From contig JAISAZ010000004.1 of NCBI GenBank assembly GCA_031266435.1, forward strand, positions 1-33,525: a stretch of 33,525 nt of DNA. The letters run 5' to 3'. A program made the translations under genes and the position numbers. Below the pieces are notes generated by a model. That model was not told the origin of the DNA, ran no database searches, and worked only from the letters and a program-made list of their open reading frames with translations. Shown here piece after piece: positions 9,201 to 15,797 of the stretch; the first letter of the stretch is position 1; the number at the start of each line of letters is the position of its first letter. The DNA comes from Accumulibacter sp. Lineage in GTDB: Bacteria; Pseudomonadota; Gammaproteobacteria; Burkholderiales; Rhodocyclaceae.

Positions 9201-11554
9201 TCGCTACCGCGATTACCGACAAAACGGCGATCGCACAAGCGCCCTTTAGCTTCACCTTGCCCGGAAACGCCTTTACCGACATCGACCCGGAAGACACGCT
9301 GACTTACAGCGCAACGCTGGAAGACGGATCGGCACTCCCATCGTGGCTGAGCTTCGACGCACAAACACGCACCTTCCAAGGCACCACCAGCGCGGCGGGG
9401 AGCCTCAACATCCAGGTTACGGCGACGGATACGGCAGGCGCATCCGTCTCCGATGTTTTTGCGCTCGTGATTCAAGCTTACAGCAATACCGTGGTCGGAA
9501 CCGCCAGTGGAGAAACGCTGAACGCCGGAAGCACAGGCTCCGCCGTGATGGGTCTCGGCGGGAACGACACTCTGACTGGAAGCAACGCCAGCGACGGCCT
9601 CTACGGCGGAGACGGCAACGACAGTCTCATCGGAAACGCCGGCAATGACATACTCGACGGAGGCGCCGGAAATGACACTCTGATCGGAGGCGCGGGGAAC
9701 GACACCTACGTCTTCAGCGTCGGCTACGGGAACGACACGGTCGATACCTACGAAACCACGGGCGGGAAGATCGACACGATCAAGCTCGTCGACCTCGCTC
9801 CAGAGGATGTCGAATTCGGGATCGTCAATCGCAACGGCAACCTGGACTTCCAGATACGTATTCTCGAAACAGGCGAGACGATGACCGTTTTGAACGGCGT
9901 GAACAGCGCGGTTGCTTACCAAATCCAGAAAGTGGAGTTTGGCGACGGGACGGAATGGACGTGGGCACAAGTCCTGCAAGCGAGTCTGCACGGCACGGCG
10001 AGCGGCGAGGCCCTGACGCTTCCCGGAGCGGGCGGACTCTACGGTGAAGGCGGGAATGACAGCTTGTATGGAAGCAACGCCAACGACGGCCTCTACGGCG
10101 GAGGCGGCAACGACAGCCTCATTGGAAACGGTGGCAATGACGTACTCGACGGAGGCGCCGGAAATGACACCCTGATCGGAAGTGCGGGGAACGACACCTA
10201 CGTCTTCGGCGTCGGCTACGGAAACGACACGGTCGACACCTATGAGACCACGAGTGGCAAGATCGACATGATCAAGCTCGTCGACCTCGCTCCAGAGGAT
10301 GTTGAATTCGGGATCGTCAATCGCAGCGGAAACCTGGATTTCCAGATACGTATTCTCGAAACAGGCGAGACGATGACCGTTTTGAACGGCGTGAACAGCG
10401 CGGTCGCTTACCAAATCCAGAAAGTGGAATTCGGAGATGGGACGCAGTGGACGTGGGCACAAGTCCTGCAAGCGAATCTGCACGGCACGGCGAGCGGCGA
10501 GGCCCTGACGCTCCCCGCGTCGGGCAAACTCTACGGCGAAGGCGGGAATGACAGCTTGTATGGAAGCAACGCCAACGACGGCCTCTACGGCGGAGACGGA
10601 AACGACAGTCTCATCGGAAACGCCGGCAATGACATACTCGACGGAGGCGCCGGAAATGACACCCTGAACGGAGGCGCGGGGAACGACACCTACGTCTTCG
10701 GCGTCGGCTACGGGAACGACACGGTCGACACCTACGAAACCACGGGCGGGAAGATCGACACGATCAAGCTCGTCGACCTCGCTCCAGAGGATGTCGAATT
10801 CGGGATCGTCAATCGTAGCGGAAATCTGGACTTCCAGGTCAGGATCAAAGCGACGAATGAAACGATGACTGTCCTGAACGGCGTGAACAGCGCGGTCGCT
10901 TACCAAATCCAGAAAATGGAATTTGGAGACGGGACGGAATGGACGTGGGCACAGGTTTTGCAAGCGGGTCTGCACGGTACAGCGAATGCTGAGTCCCTGA
11001 CGCTCCCCGGAGCGGGCGGACTCTACGGCGAAGGCGGGAACGACACTTTGAGCGGTAGCAATGCCAACGACGGCCTCTACGGCGGAGACGGAAACGACAG
11101 TCTCATCGGAAACGCCGGCAATGACATACTCGACGGAGGTGCCGGAAATGACTTTCTGGGCGGAGGCGTAGGGAGCGATACCTACCAATTCGGCGCAGGC
11201 TGGGGGCAAGACAGCCTCAGCGATTACGACGCCACGGCGGGAGTGATTGACAAGGCGCTCTTCGGCGAAGGAATCGCCTACGATCAACTGTGGTTCCAAC
11301 ACGTCGGAAACAATTTGGAAGTCAGCCAAATCGGAACGTCCGATAAGGTGACGATTCAGAACTGGTATTCTGGAGCGGCCTACCACGTCGAGCGCTTTGA
11401 AGTTTCAAGCGGGCAGGTACTACTCGATACGCAGGTCGAAGCACTGGTACAGGCGATGGCATCGTTCTCGCCACCGTCTGCGGGAGAGACAAGCTTGCCG
11501 CAGAACTATCAGGATGCGCTTCTTCCTGTGCTCGCGGCAAATTGGCAGGCTTGA
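3287..11554 (+). CDS. Giant RTX protein with FrpC-like self-processing module and Ig-like domains
   Basis: This is a ~2755-residue type I secretion substrate. Residues 1-272 form a distinct N-terminal domain with DAYRHMLLAA (39-48) and MDDINNAIGIEIG (90-102), the pattern of DUF6973-type domains, and a Trp-rich patch near 180-200. D272-P273 begins PLALDLDGDGLET, matching the FrpC self-processing module, with EF-hand-like loops (DRNGNGTIDDG, DTNEDGLVD, DLNQDGISQ) to ~450. A linker region (~455-840) follows. RTX nonapeptides (GGAGNDxLx) with haemolysin-related modules (EDVEFGIV...WTWAQV) span ~850-1670. Three Ig-like domains (SYQWQxSxDGxxWxxLxG) lie at ~1676-1968 and one He_PIG-like domain at ~1968-2063. 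More RTX units run to ~2640, then a C-terminal secretion region. Only two cysteines are seen (237, 1847). Family knowledge predicts Ca-dependent folding after export. The target is unknown. Confidence 0.93.
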   Translation: MSLGPIDNSTVPSIATLLEWVNNETYYSGLPGRVNGPADAYRHMLLAAALAVIYHEGVAKAILNGIEKFGEMRDYGDGSRSEAERNATKMDDINNAIGIEIGLEARRLMEEFGADQGDMGAWIREQVRAEFEQGGELGVNGADGPRWLSPGNWDRNPRDTSDPKDQRDNEGKPIPTSETNWPPIWWSDGKASPEAWKWWKNGVGDIAPEILVPMPDPIFKFFPDPSNEGPGISPFQCTPEDLNGNGLPDWPAPPIPGLFDDAQKYWQEVRIDPLALDLDGDGLETSNFNLQNPIWFDHDLNGSAEGTGWLNSDDGFLVLDRNGNGTIDDGSELFGDHTPLYEGDGTAVNGFAALAQEDTNEDGLVDNQDANWNDLRVWRDLNQDGISQSNELFTLSELGIQSLTVAAEAASQSQGNNQISATGIFTWEDSSEGIAGAGQAADIDFSVDTFHSNFTDTIELAEGVDELPDLGGSGLVRSLREAASQSTQVNALLTQFAQATTRAEQNGIIDQLLLAWADTSGLAAAMDDRDPDNYRMYYAQFGAIRREDHYVTYPSFVSGPSDGGSGGGSGIVGVLILPWETDVENDIVLDDEYRALIDSWSKRLHVLEAFNGRYFFAFPEETQAGGSARTGLSADSMVYSVGQTTSGGYGYYGYSRQAVAVGDIDIPITLSIRFQQEQLDSLGRAYDILRDHVYSILALQTRLPDLFEYVQTGISGTKFDQTLAALLDASELSELSETEMQEILLLAVNSSVIYGTIELLTELEDRIVSNPAEGVGDLLTLMRYVPKLKDNPYWASSSLKLLQNALAQNADNANIQAVLSDNFVKVANGSPIILYGNDSSGIAWNDILIGTAGADILNGGIGDDSLASGAGDDLLYGGAGDDVLMSGAGNDTLYGDVGDDILDGGAGNDLLNGGAGNDIFVFGTGYDHDTVITGDAATDKYDLIKLVDLMPEDVEFGILSAGSTINFQIRILETGETLTVMHGALNNYGAQIQGIEFADGSLMTWAQVLSVGLHATSGDDNLSLPGAGAYHAEGGNDTLFGSGGNDTLLGGVGHDVLYGQDGDDMLDGGAGVDYLIGGAGNDTFVFGIGYYHDFVTTNDSSTNKIDTIKLIDLMPEDIEFSLIKTDNRQDLQIRIIETGETLTIQDGASNGYGNQIQVIEFGDGTEWTWAQVTQAGMRATSANENLSLYQSGALYGEGGNDSLWGSSADDSIYGGDGSDTIFGSDGDDVIDGGAGIDYLYGGAGDDTFIFGVGYSHDFVSASDTGADKVDTIKLVGLQPEDVEFGVVMNNGYQDLQIRINATGETITVQSGASNGYGNQIQIVEFGDGTQWTWEQIVQAGLHATSANENLSLYQSGALYGEGGNDSLWGSSADDSIYGGDGSDTIIASDGDDVIDGGAGVDYLYGGTGDDTFIFGVGYSHDFVSASDNGADKVDTIKLVGLQPDDVEFGIVKNNGNQDFQIRINATGETMTVQSGASNGYGNQIQIVEFGDGTQWTWEEVIQAGLHATSGNDTFTLYQSGALYGEGGNDYLYGSSGSDSLTGGDGSDTIIAGGGDDVIDGGAGVDYLNGGTGNDTFVFGVGYGHDFVTINDNDANKIDTIKLIGLMPEDLEFGIVKNNTNQDFRIRINATGETITVQNGAASNVYGNQIQIVEFGDGTQWTWAEVVQSGMNNVPSGSLTLTGQAEQNQTLTISNAITDVDGLGAMSYQWQSSADGSTWTNLAGVTGTSYSLSQADVGQRIRVIASYTDGSGTAESVIGTSTSVIANVNDAPTGTVSLSGTLELGQTLEASHTLADIDGLGTVGYQWQRSANGSTWTDVAGATEATYVLGQGDAGKQIRVVASYIDGCGTEESLITAPTSVVPGDSSGGGNHAPTGSLSLTGQATQHQTLTVSSTLDDADGLGDLSYQWQYSLDGNSWADIDGATETSYTLEQSDVGQQIRIVVSYTDDGGTEEWVLGAATSAIADVNDAPVLATAITDKTAIAQAPFSFTLPGNAFTDIDPEDTLTYSATLEDGSALPSWLSFDAQTRTFQGTTSAAGSLNIQVTATDTAGASVSDVFALVIQAYSNTVVGTASGETLNAGSTGSAVMGLGGNDTLTGSNASDGLYGGDGNDSLIGNAGNDILDGGAGNDTLIGGAGNDTYVFSVGYGNDTVDTYETTGGKIDTIKLVDLAPEDVEFGIVNRNGNLDFQIRILETGETMTVLNGVNSAVAYQIQKVEFGDGTEWTWAQVLQASLHGTASGEALTLPGAGGLYGEGGNDSLYGSNANDGLYGGGGNDSLIGNGGNDVLDGGAGNDTLIGSAGNDTYVFGVGYGNDTVDTYETTSGKIDMIKLVDLAPEDVEFGIVNRSGNLDFQIRILETGETMTVLNGVNSAVAYQIQKVEFGDGTQWTWAQVLQANLHGTASGEALTLPASGKLYGEGGNDSLYGSNANDGLYGGDGNDSLIGNAGNDILDGGAGNDTLNGGAGNDTYVFGVGYGNDTVDTYETTGGKIDTIKLVDLAPEDVEFGIVNRSGNLDFQVRIKATNETMTVLNGVNSAVAYQIQKMEFGDGTEWTWAQVLQAGLHGTANAESLTLPGAGGLYGEGGNDTLSGSNANDGLYGGDGNDSLIGNAGNDILDGGAGNDFLGGGVGSDTYQFGAGWGQDSLSDYDATAGVIDKALFGEGIAYDQLWFQHVGNNLEVSQIGTSDKVTIQNWYSGAAYHVERFEVSSGQVLLDTQVEALVQAMASFSPPSAGETSLPQNYQDALLPVLAANWQA
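5888..8300 (+). repeat. First tandem array of 492-bp RTX units (five units)
   Basis: The phrase coding GEGGND starts at 6380, 6872, 7364 and 7856, exactly 492 bp (164 codons) apart; the equivalent of unit 1 is at 5888. Each unit holds RTX nonapeptides, an FxFGxGYxHD segment and one haemolysin-related module. Units 3 and 4 are nearly identical at DNA level. The last unit has one extra codon and ends at the Ig-like region. Confidence 0.9.
9551..11200 (+). repeat. Second tandem array of 492-bp RTX units
   Basis: The same phase point occurs at 9551, 10043, 10535 and 11027, again exactly 492 bp apart. The first three units are complete and close to identical in long stretches; the fourth stops after the nonapeptides and passes into the secretion region. 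Confidence 0.9.
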
Positions 11555-11576
11555 TCAACGGAATGCAGTGCCGACA

Positions 11577-11608
11577 AAAGCGGGCGCATTGATGCGCCCG
11601 CTTTTTTT
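11577..11608 (+). terminator. Rho-independent terminator after the RTX gene
   Basis: A perfect 12-bp stem (AAAGCGGGCGCA / TGCGCCCGCTTT) with a TTGA loop is followed by a run of T. It lies 23 bp after the RTX stop and should separate RTX transcription from the exporter genes. Confidence 0.95.
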
Positions 11609-11680
11609 ACGGCGTCTGTATTGACGCACCAGAATCGTAATCCGGGTTGAAATAAAACACGAAACAATTTCTCATTGCGC

Positions 11681-11686
11681 TACAAT
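11681..11686 (+). promoter_or_regulatory. Candidate -10 box of the exporter promoter
   Basis: TACAAT lies in the AT-rich stretch between the RTX terminator and the ABC exporter gene. No good -35 box sits at the right distance, so this is a weak call. A promoter is expected here because a strong terminator precedes. Confidence 0.25.
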
Positions 11687-11716
11687 TCTATCCGCAAGCG
11701 AATCGAAAGCTTCGCA

Positions 11717-11768
11717 AACGCCATCGCTCATCCGTCATAAAAAAACAACAGGCTGATGGGATGGCGTT
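11717..11768 (+). other. Inverted repeat in the leader of the ABC exporter gene
   Basis: AACGCCATC (11717-11725) and GATGGCGTT (11760-11768) are perfect complements, with CATC/GATG pairing further inside. The repeat ends 28 bp before the exporter ATG, so an mRNA hairpin could form in the 5' leader. There is no T-run, so it is not a terminator. Confidence 0.4.
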
Positions 11769-11796
11769 GCCCGTTATATCATTCTGAAAGCGCTTC

Positions 11797-13995
11797 ATGA
11801 TCGAAGAGAGTAGCGATTCTCCGGAAATCGTCTCTGAAGTTTTGCGGAAGGATTCGCCGCCCTTGCCGGACACGGGGCTGATCGGGCTCGTGATGCTGGC
11901 CCGGTTTCACGGCGTCGCGGCTGAGCCGGAACAATTGACGCACGAGTACGGCGAATCCGGCAAGCCTTTTGGCGTGCCGCAAATACTGCTCGCCGCCAAG
12001 CACCTCGGACTCAAGGCACGGAAAGTGCATACCGACGCGTCGCGCCTGGATCGCACGCCTTTGCCGGCGTTGGCGATCGACCTGGAGGGGAATTTCTTCA
12101 TTCTCGCCCGAATCGACGCTTCACCGGAGAAAAGTCAGGTTCTGATCCAGGACCCGCGCGCGCAGCGCCCGCAGGTTTTGCCGCTCTCCGAATTCGCTTC
12201 CCGCTGGAGCGGTGACCTGATCCTGTTCACTTCGCGCGCGTCGCTGGCCGGCGAATTGGCCAAATTCGATTTCACCTGGTTCATTCCGGCGCTCGTCAAA
12301 TACCGGAAACTTCTGCTCGAAGTCTTTACGGTTTCTTTCGTCCTGCAACTTTTCGCTCTGGCGACCCCGCTTTTCTTTCAGGTCGTCATGGACAAGGTCT
12401 TGGTCCACCACGCCTTGACGACGCTGGATGTCATCGCGATCGGCCTGTTTGTCATTTCCGTTTTCGAAGTCGTTCTCTCGGGTTTGCGTACTTTCGTCTT
12501 CGCGCATACGACGAGCCGAATCGACGTTGAACTCGGCGCGCGGCTTTTCCGGCATCTTTTGAACCTTCCTCTCGCTTACTTCCAGGCGCGGCGCGTCGGG
12601 GACACCGTCGCCCGCGTCCGCGAGTTGGAGAACATCCGGCAGTTTCTGACCGGGAACGCGATTACCTTGGTTCTCGACCTTTTCTTCTCGGTTGTTTTCA
12701 TCGCCGTCATGCTTTTGTACAGCGGCTGGCTGACGCTGATCGTCGTCCTTTCGCTGCCGTGCTACGCCGCGCTTTCGTTTTTCATCACGCCGCTCCTGCG
12801 CGCGCGTCTGCACGAAAAATTCAATCGCGGCGCGGAAAACCAGGCTTTCCTCGTCGAAGCCGTCAATGGCATCGACACCCTGAAGGCGATGGCGGTCGAG
12901 CCGCAGTCGACCCGGCGCTGGGACAAGCAACTTGCGGGCTATATTTCCGCGAGCTTCCGAACGGCGACTCTGGGAACGATCGCGCATGAAGGCGTCAATT
13001 TCATCGGGAAACTCGTTACCGTCTTGACGATGTGGGTCGGCGCGCGCCTCGTCATCGGCGGCGACCTCTCCGTCGGGCAGTTGATCGCTTTCAATATGCT
13101 GGCTGGGCGCGTCGCCTTGCCCGTGATGCGCCTCGCGCAGTTGTGGACGGATTTCCAGCAGACGGGCATTTCGATTCAACGCTTGGGCGATATATTGAAC
13201 GCGCGTTCGGAAACTGTGCGCGCGAACGGCACGCGCAGCGTCCTGCCGAGAATCGCGGGACGGATCGAATTCGACCAGGTCAGTTTTCGTTACCGGCCGG
13301 ACGGGCAGGAGGTTCTGCGCGGGATCAATCTTTGCATCCAGCCCGGTGAAATCATCGGCCTCGTCGGGCGGTCGGGTTCCGGGAAAAGCACCTTGACCAA
13401 GCTGGTCCAGCGCCTGTATCTCCCGGAACGCGGTCGCGTCCTCGTCGACGGCATGGATCTCGCGGTCGCCGATACGACCTCGTTGCGCCGCCAGATGGGC
13501 GTCGTACTCCAAGAAAATATGCTGTTCAACCGCAGTATCCGCGAAAACATCGCGCTCGCCGATCCGGGACTGCCGATCGAGGCCGTCATACAGGCCGCGC
13601 AACTCGCGGGGGCGCACGAATTCATCCTGGAATTGCCGGAAGCCTATGATACCGTCGTCGGCGAGCACGGTTCCACGCTTTCCGGCGGGCAACGCCAGCG
13701 CATCGCCATCGCGCGCGCCTTGATTACGAACCCGCGCATTCTCATTTTCGACGAGGCGACGAGCGCGCTGGATTATGAATCCGAGCATGTCATACAGCGC
13801 AATATGAAATCGATCTGCCGCGACCGAACGGTACTCGTGATCGCGCACCGCTTGAGCGCCGTGCGCGATGCCGACCGGATCATCGTCATCGATCGCGGCC
13901 AGATCGTCGAAGAAGGAACGCATGACGAATTGATACGCCGCGAATCGGGCCATTACGCGCACTTGTATTCCCTGCAGCAGAGGGACGACGCATGA
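11797..13995 (+). CDS. Type I secretion ABC exporter (HlyB/LapB type, permease-ATPase)
   Basis: This 732-residue protein has the three-domain order of RTX exporters. Residues ~20-150 are a C39-peptidase-like domain whose catalytic Cys position reads PDTGLIG, so it is the non-cleaving HlyB-type version. Residues ~165-455 are the six-helix ABC transmembrane domain. The ATPase domain follows, with Walker [13 protein letters not shown], signature [15 protein letters not shown], Walker [13 protein letters not shown] and switch VIAHRLS. In the family it energises one-step export of RTX proteins through HlyD and TolC partners. It follows the RTX gene after a terminator. Its TGA stop overlaps the ATG of a short frame inside the repeat element that leads into the HlyD gene. 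Confidence 0.96.
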   Translation: MIEESSDSPEIVSEVLRKDSPPLPDTGLIGLVMLARFHGVAAEPEQLTHEYGESGKPFGVPQILLAAKHLGLKARKVHTDASRLDRTPLPALAIDLEGNFFILARIDASPEKSQVLIQDPRAQRPQVLPLSEFASRWSGDLILFTSRASLAGELAKFDFTWFIPALVKYRKLLLEVFTVSFVLQLFALATPLFFQVVMDKVLVHHALTTLDVIAIGLFVISVFEVVLSGLRTFVFAHTTSRIDVELGARLFRHLLNLPLAYFQARRVGDTVARVRELENIRQFLTGNAITLVLDLFFSVVFIAVMLLYSGWLTLIVVLSLPCYAALSFFITPLLRARLHEKFNRGAENQAFLVEAVNGIDTLKAMAVEPQSTRRWDKQLAGYISASFRTATLGTIAHEGVNFIGKLVTVLTMWVGARLVIGGDLSVGQLIAFNMLAGRVALPVMRLAQLWTDFQQTGISIQRLGDILNARSETVRANGTRSVLPRIAGRIEFDQVSFRYRPDGQEVLRGINLCIQPGEIIGLVGRSGSGKSTLTKLVQRLYLPERGRVLVDGMDLAVADTTSLRRQMGVVLQENMLFNRSIRENIALADPGLPIEAVIQAAQLAGAHEFILELPEAYDTVVGEHGSTLSGGQRQRIAIARALITNPRILIFDEATSALDYESEHVIQRNMKSICRDRTVLVIAHRLSAVRDADRIIVIDRGQIVEEGTHDELIRRESGHYAHLYSLQQRDDA

Positions 13996-14100
13996 TTCCA
14001 TTTCCAGTTCCTCCCTTCCTTCGTCGTCTTCGCCTTGCCGTACTGCCTGTACTGTCCGCGGCTCGGCATCAAAGCATGAATGAACTGGAAAAGGAATGAG
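13992..14100 (+). repeat. 108-bp dispersed element, copy A (between ABC exporter and HlyD genes)
   Basis: The left end TGATTCCATTTCCAGTTC contains the exporter stop codon. The right end GAACTGGAAAAGGAATGAG contains the HlyD start codon. The two ends are imperfect inverted repeats of about 20 bp. From ATG 13992 an open frame of 36 codons including the stop crosses the whole element, beginning [10 protein letters not shown] and ending MNELEKE. Its TGA overlaps the HlyD ATG as ATGA. Confidence 0.85.
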
Positions 14101-15538
14101 ATACCCGCAGAGCCTCGCGCTTTATTTCGACGCCTTGAAAGACTTCGGACGGCGTTATCGTGAAATCTTCCGCATCGTCTGGGCCGAGCGGCACGCGCTC
14201 GATACGACACCACGGCTTCGACACGAGACCGAGTTCCTCCCCGCCGCGCTGGAGCTTCAGGAAACGCCGGTTTCTCCCGCGCCGCGCGTGGCGATGTGGC
14301 TGCTCATCGCCTTTGCCGCCATCGCCGTGCTCTGGTCGATCTTCGGTCATATCGACGTCGTGGCGAGCGCGCGCGGGAAGACCGTTCCGAGCGAAGGGTC
14401 GAAAGTCGTCCAGCCGATGGAGACGGCTGTCGTCCGTACGATTTACGTCAAGGATGGGCGAGAGGTCAAAAAAGGCGATATCCTGATCGAACTCGACGCG
14501 ACCGCCACGTCCGCCGACGCTGCGCGGCTGGATAACGATACGCTGACGAATCGCTTGCAGGCCGCGCGCTCCAGGGCGTTGCTCGACGCGATCGACGCGC
14601 GCAAGCCGCCGAAGCTCGCGTCGATGCCGGACGTCCCGCAGGAACGTTATCGGCATGAGCAGCGCGTGCTCGAGGGGCAATACGGTGAATTCCAGAGCCG
14701 CCTTTCCCGGATCGAAGCGGAAATCGAGCGGCGCGACGCCGAGTTGCGCTCGACCCGGGAAATCGTCAAAAAACTCGAAAAAACCGCCCCGATCGCGCGC
14801 CAGCGCGCGCGGGATTACAAGCAGCTCGTCAATGAAAAATTCATGTCGCAGCACGGCTATCTGGACAAAGAGCAGCTTCGTATCGAGCAGGAGGCCGATC
14901 TGGCCACGCAGCGCGGCAGGGTTCAGGAGCTTCAGGCCGCGCTTCAGGAAGGACACGGCGAGCTTTCCACGCTCATCGCCGAAACGCGCCGAGTAGCTTT
15001 CGATACGTATAACGATGCTTCGCAGAAAGCGACGGCGAGCGAACAGGAACTTATCAAGGCCAATATCCGAAATCGCCAGATGACGCTCGTCGCGCCCGTG
15101 GACGGCACGATACAGCAGTTGGCCATTCATACCGTCGGCGGCGTGGTCACTCCAGCGCAGCCGCTCATGATCGTCGTTCCGAAGGACGCGCCGCTAGAGG
15201 TCGAAGCCTTTCTGGAAAACAAGGACATCGGTTTCGTCAACCCAGGTCAGGATGCCGAAATCAAGGTCGAGACTTTTCCGTTTACGCGCTTTGGGACGAT
15301 TGCCGCGAAGGTCATCAGCGTTTCTCACGACGCGATTCTCGACGAAAAGACCGGGATGCTGAGCTATTCTTCACGTTTGCAGTTGTCCAAACCGACCATG
15401 CAGATCGGCGAAAAAACGATCCGCCTCACTCCCGGCATGGCGGTGACCGCCGAAATCAAAACCGACCGCCGGCGCGTTATCGAGTATTTCCTCTCACCGC
15501 TCATCCAGTATAAGCAGGAGAGCTTGAGGGAACGATAA
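14096..15538 (+). CDS. HlyD-family type I secretion periplasmic adaptor
   Basis: This 480-residue protein has a cytoplasmic N-terminus of about 60 residues and a single TM helix at ~66-84 (MWLLIAFAAIAVLWSIFG). After the TM comes GHIDVVASARGKTVPSEGSKVVQPME, the first lipoyl half. A long coiled-coil hairpin (~145-320, rich in Glu, Arg and Gln) follows. The second lipoyl half is APVDGTIQQLAIHTVGGVV. Beta-barrel segments end in TPGMAVTAEIKTDRRRVIEYFLSPL, typical of HlyD. The family bridges the inner membrane ABC exporter to TolC. The ATG lies in the right end of repeat copy A, and no other in-frame start is near, so the element appears to supply its start codon. Confidence 0.96.
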   Translation: MRYPQSLALYFDALKDFGRRYREIFRIVWAERHALDTTPRLRHETEFLPAALELQETPVSPAPRVAMWLLIAFAAIAVLWSIFGHIDVVASARGKTVPSEGSKVVQPMETAVVRTIYVKDGREVKKGDILIELDATATSADAARLDNDTLTNRLQAARSRALLDAIDARKPPKLASMPDVPQERYRHEQRVLEGQYGEFQSRLSRIEAEIERRDAELRSTREIVKKLEKTAPIARQRARDYKQLVNEKFMSQHGYLDKEQLRIEQEADLATQRGRVQELQAALQEGHGELSTLIAETRRVAFDTYNDASQKATASEQELIKANIRNRQMTLVAPVDGTIQQLAIHTVGGVVTPAQPLMIVVPKDAPLEVEAFLENKDIGFVNPGQDAEIKVETFPFTRFGTIAAKVISVSHDAILDEKTGMLSYSSRLQLSKPTMQIGEKTIRLTPGMAVTAEIKTDRRRVIEYFLSPLIQYKQESLRER

Positions 15539-15539
15539 G

Positions 15540-15640
15540 TGTCGATTCCATTTCCAGTACCCTTGGTCGACTTCGCCTTGCGGCATGTAGATACTGCGAA
15601 GTGGCTTGTGCTTCCTGAGCATGAGCAAACTGGAAAGAAC
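15540..15640 (+). repeat. Dispersed element, copy B (diverged, after the HlyD gene)
   Basis: GATTCCATTTCCAGTA begins within a few bases of the HlyD TAA. The interior keeps GTCGACTTCGCCTTGC, and the right part keeps AACTGGAAA, but the terminal GGAATGAG is degraded. It is recognisably the same element with more substitutions and small indels than the other three. Its frame stays open from GTG 15539, but no downstream gene starts at its right end. Confidence 0.65.
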
Positions 15641-15702
15641 ATTCCACAAGACACAGGAGCGCGCGGGTGCGTAAATCAGCACGCTTTGGAAAAGGGCATC
15701 AA

Positions 15703-15731
15703 TTGCGGGAAAACGGGCAATAAAGTAGGAT
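15703..15731 (+). promoter_or_regulatory. Candidate sigma70 promoter upstream of the aminotransferase
   Basis: TTGCGG and TAGGAT are separated by 17 bases. The predicted start lies about 60 bp before the aminotransferase ATG, so it would serve the aminotransferase-hom-thrC run. Confidence 0.45.
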
Positions 15732-15797
15732 TATACCTTTTGCTTTTCCCGGAACGAGGATAAGCGGCGCTTGGCCGTACCGGGGCGAGAGGGCGCA

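Noticed and set aside
5888-11200. CRISPR-like regular repeats
   Set aside because: The repeats are in-frame RTX nonapeptides and 492-bp coding units, not short repeats with unique spacers.
8711-11386. A long open frame on the minus strand opposite the RTX repeats
   Set aside because: It mirrors the repeat pattern of the RTX gene and has no recognisable domain; the GC-rich repeats keep the antisense frame open.
12121-14001. A long minus-strand frame opposite the ABC exporter
   Set aside because: Composition is a string of Arg, Asp and Gln with no family features; the plus-strand exporter is unambiguous.
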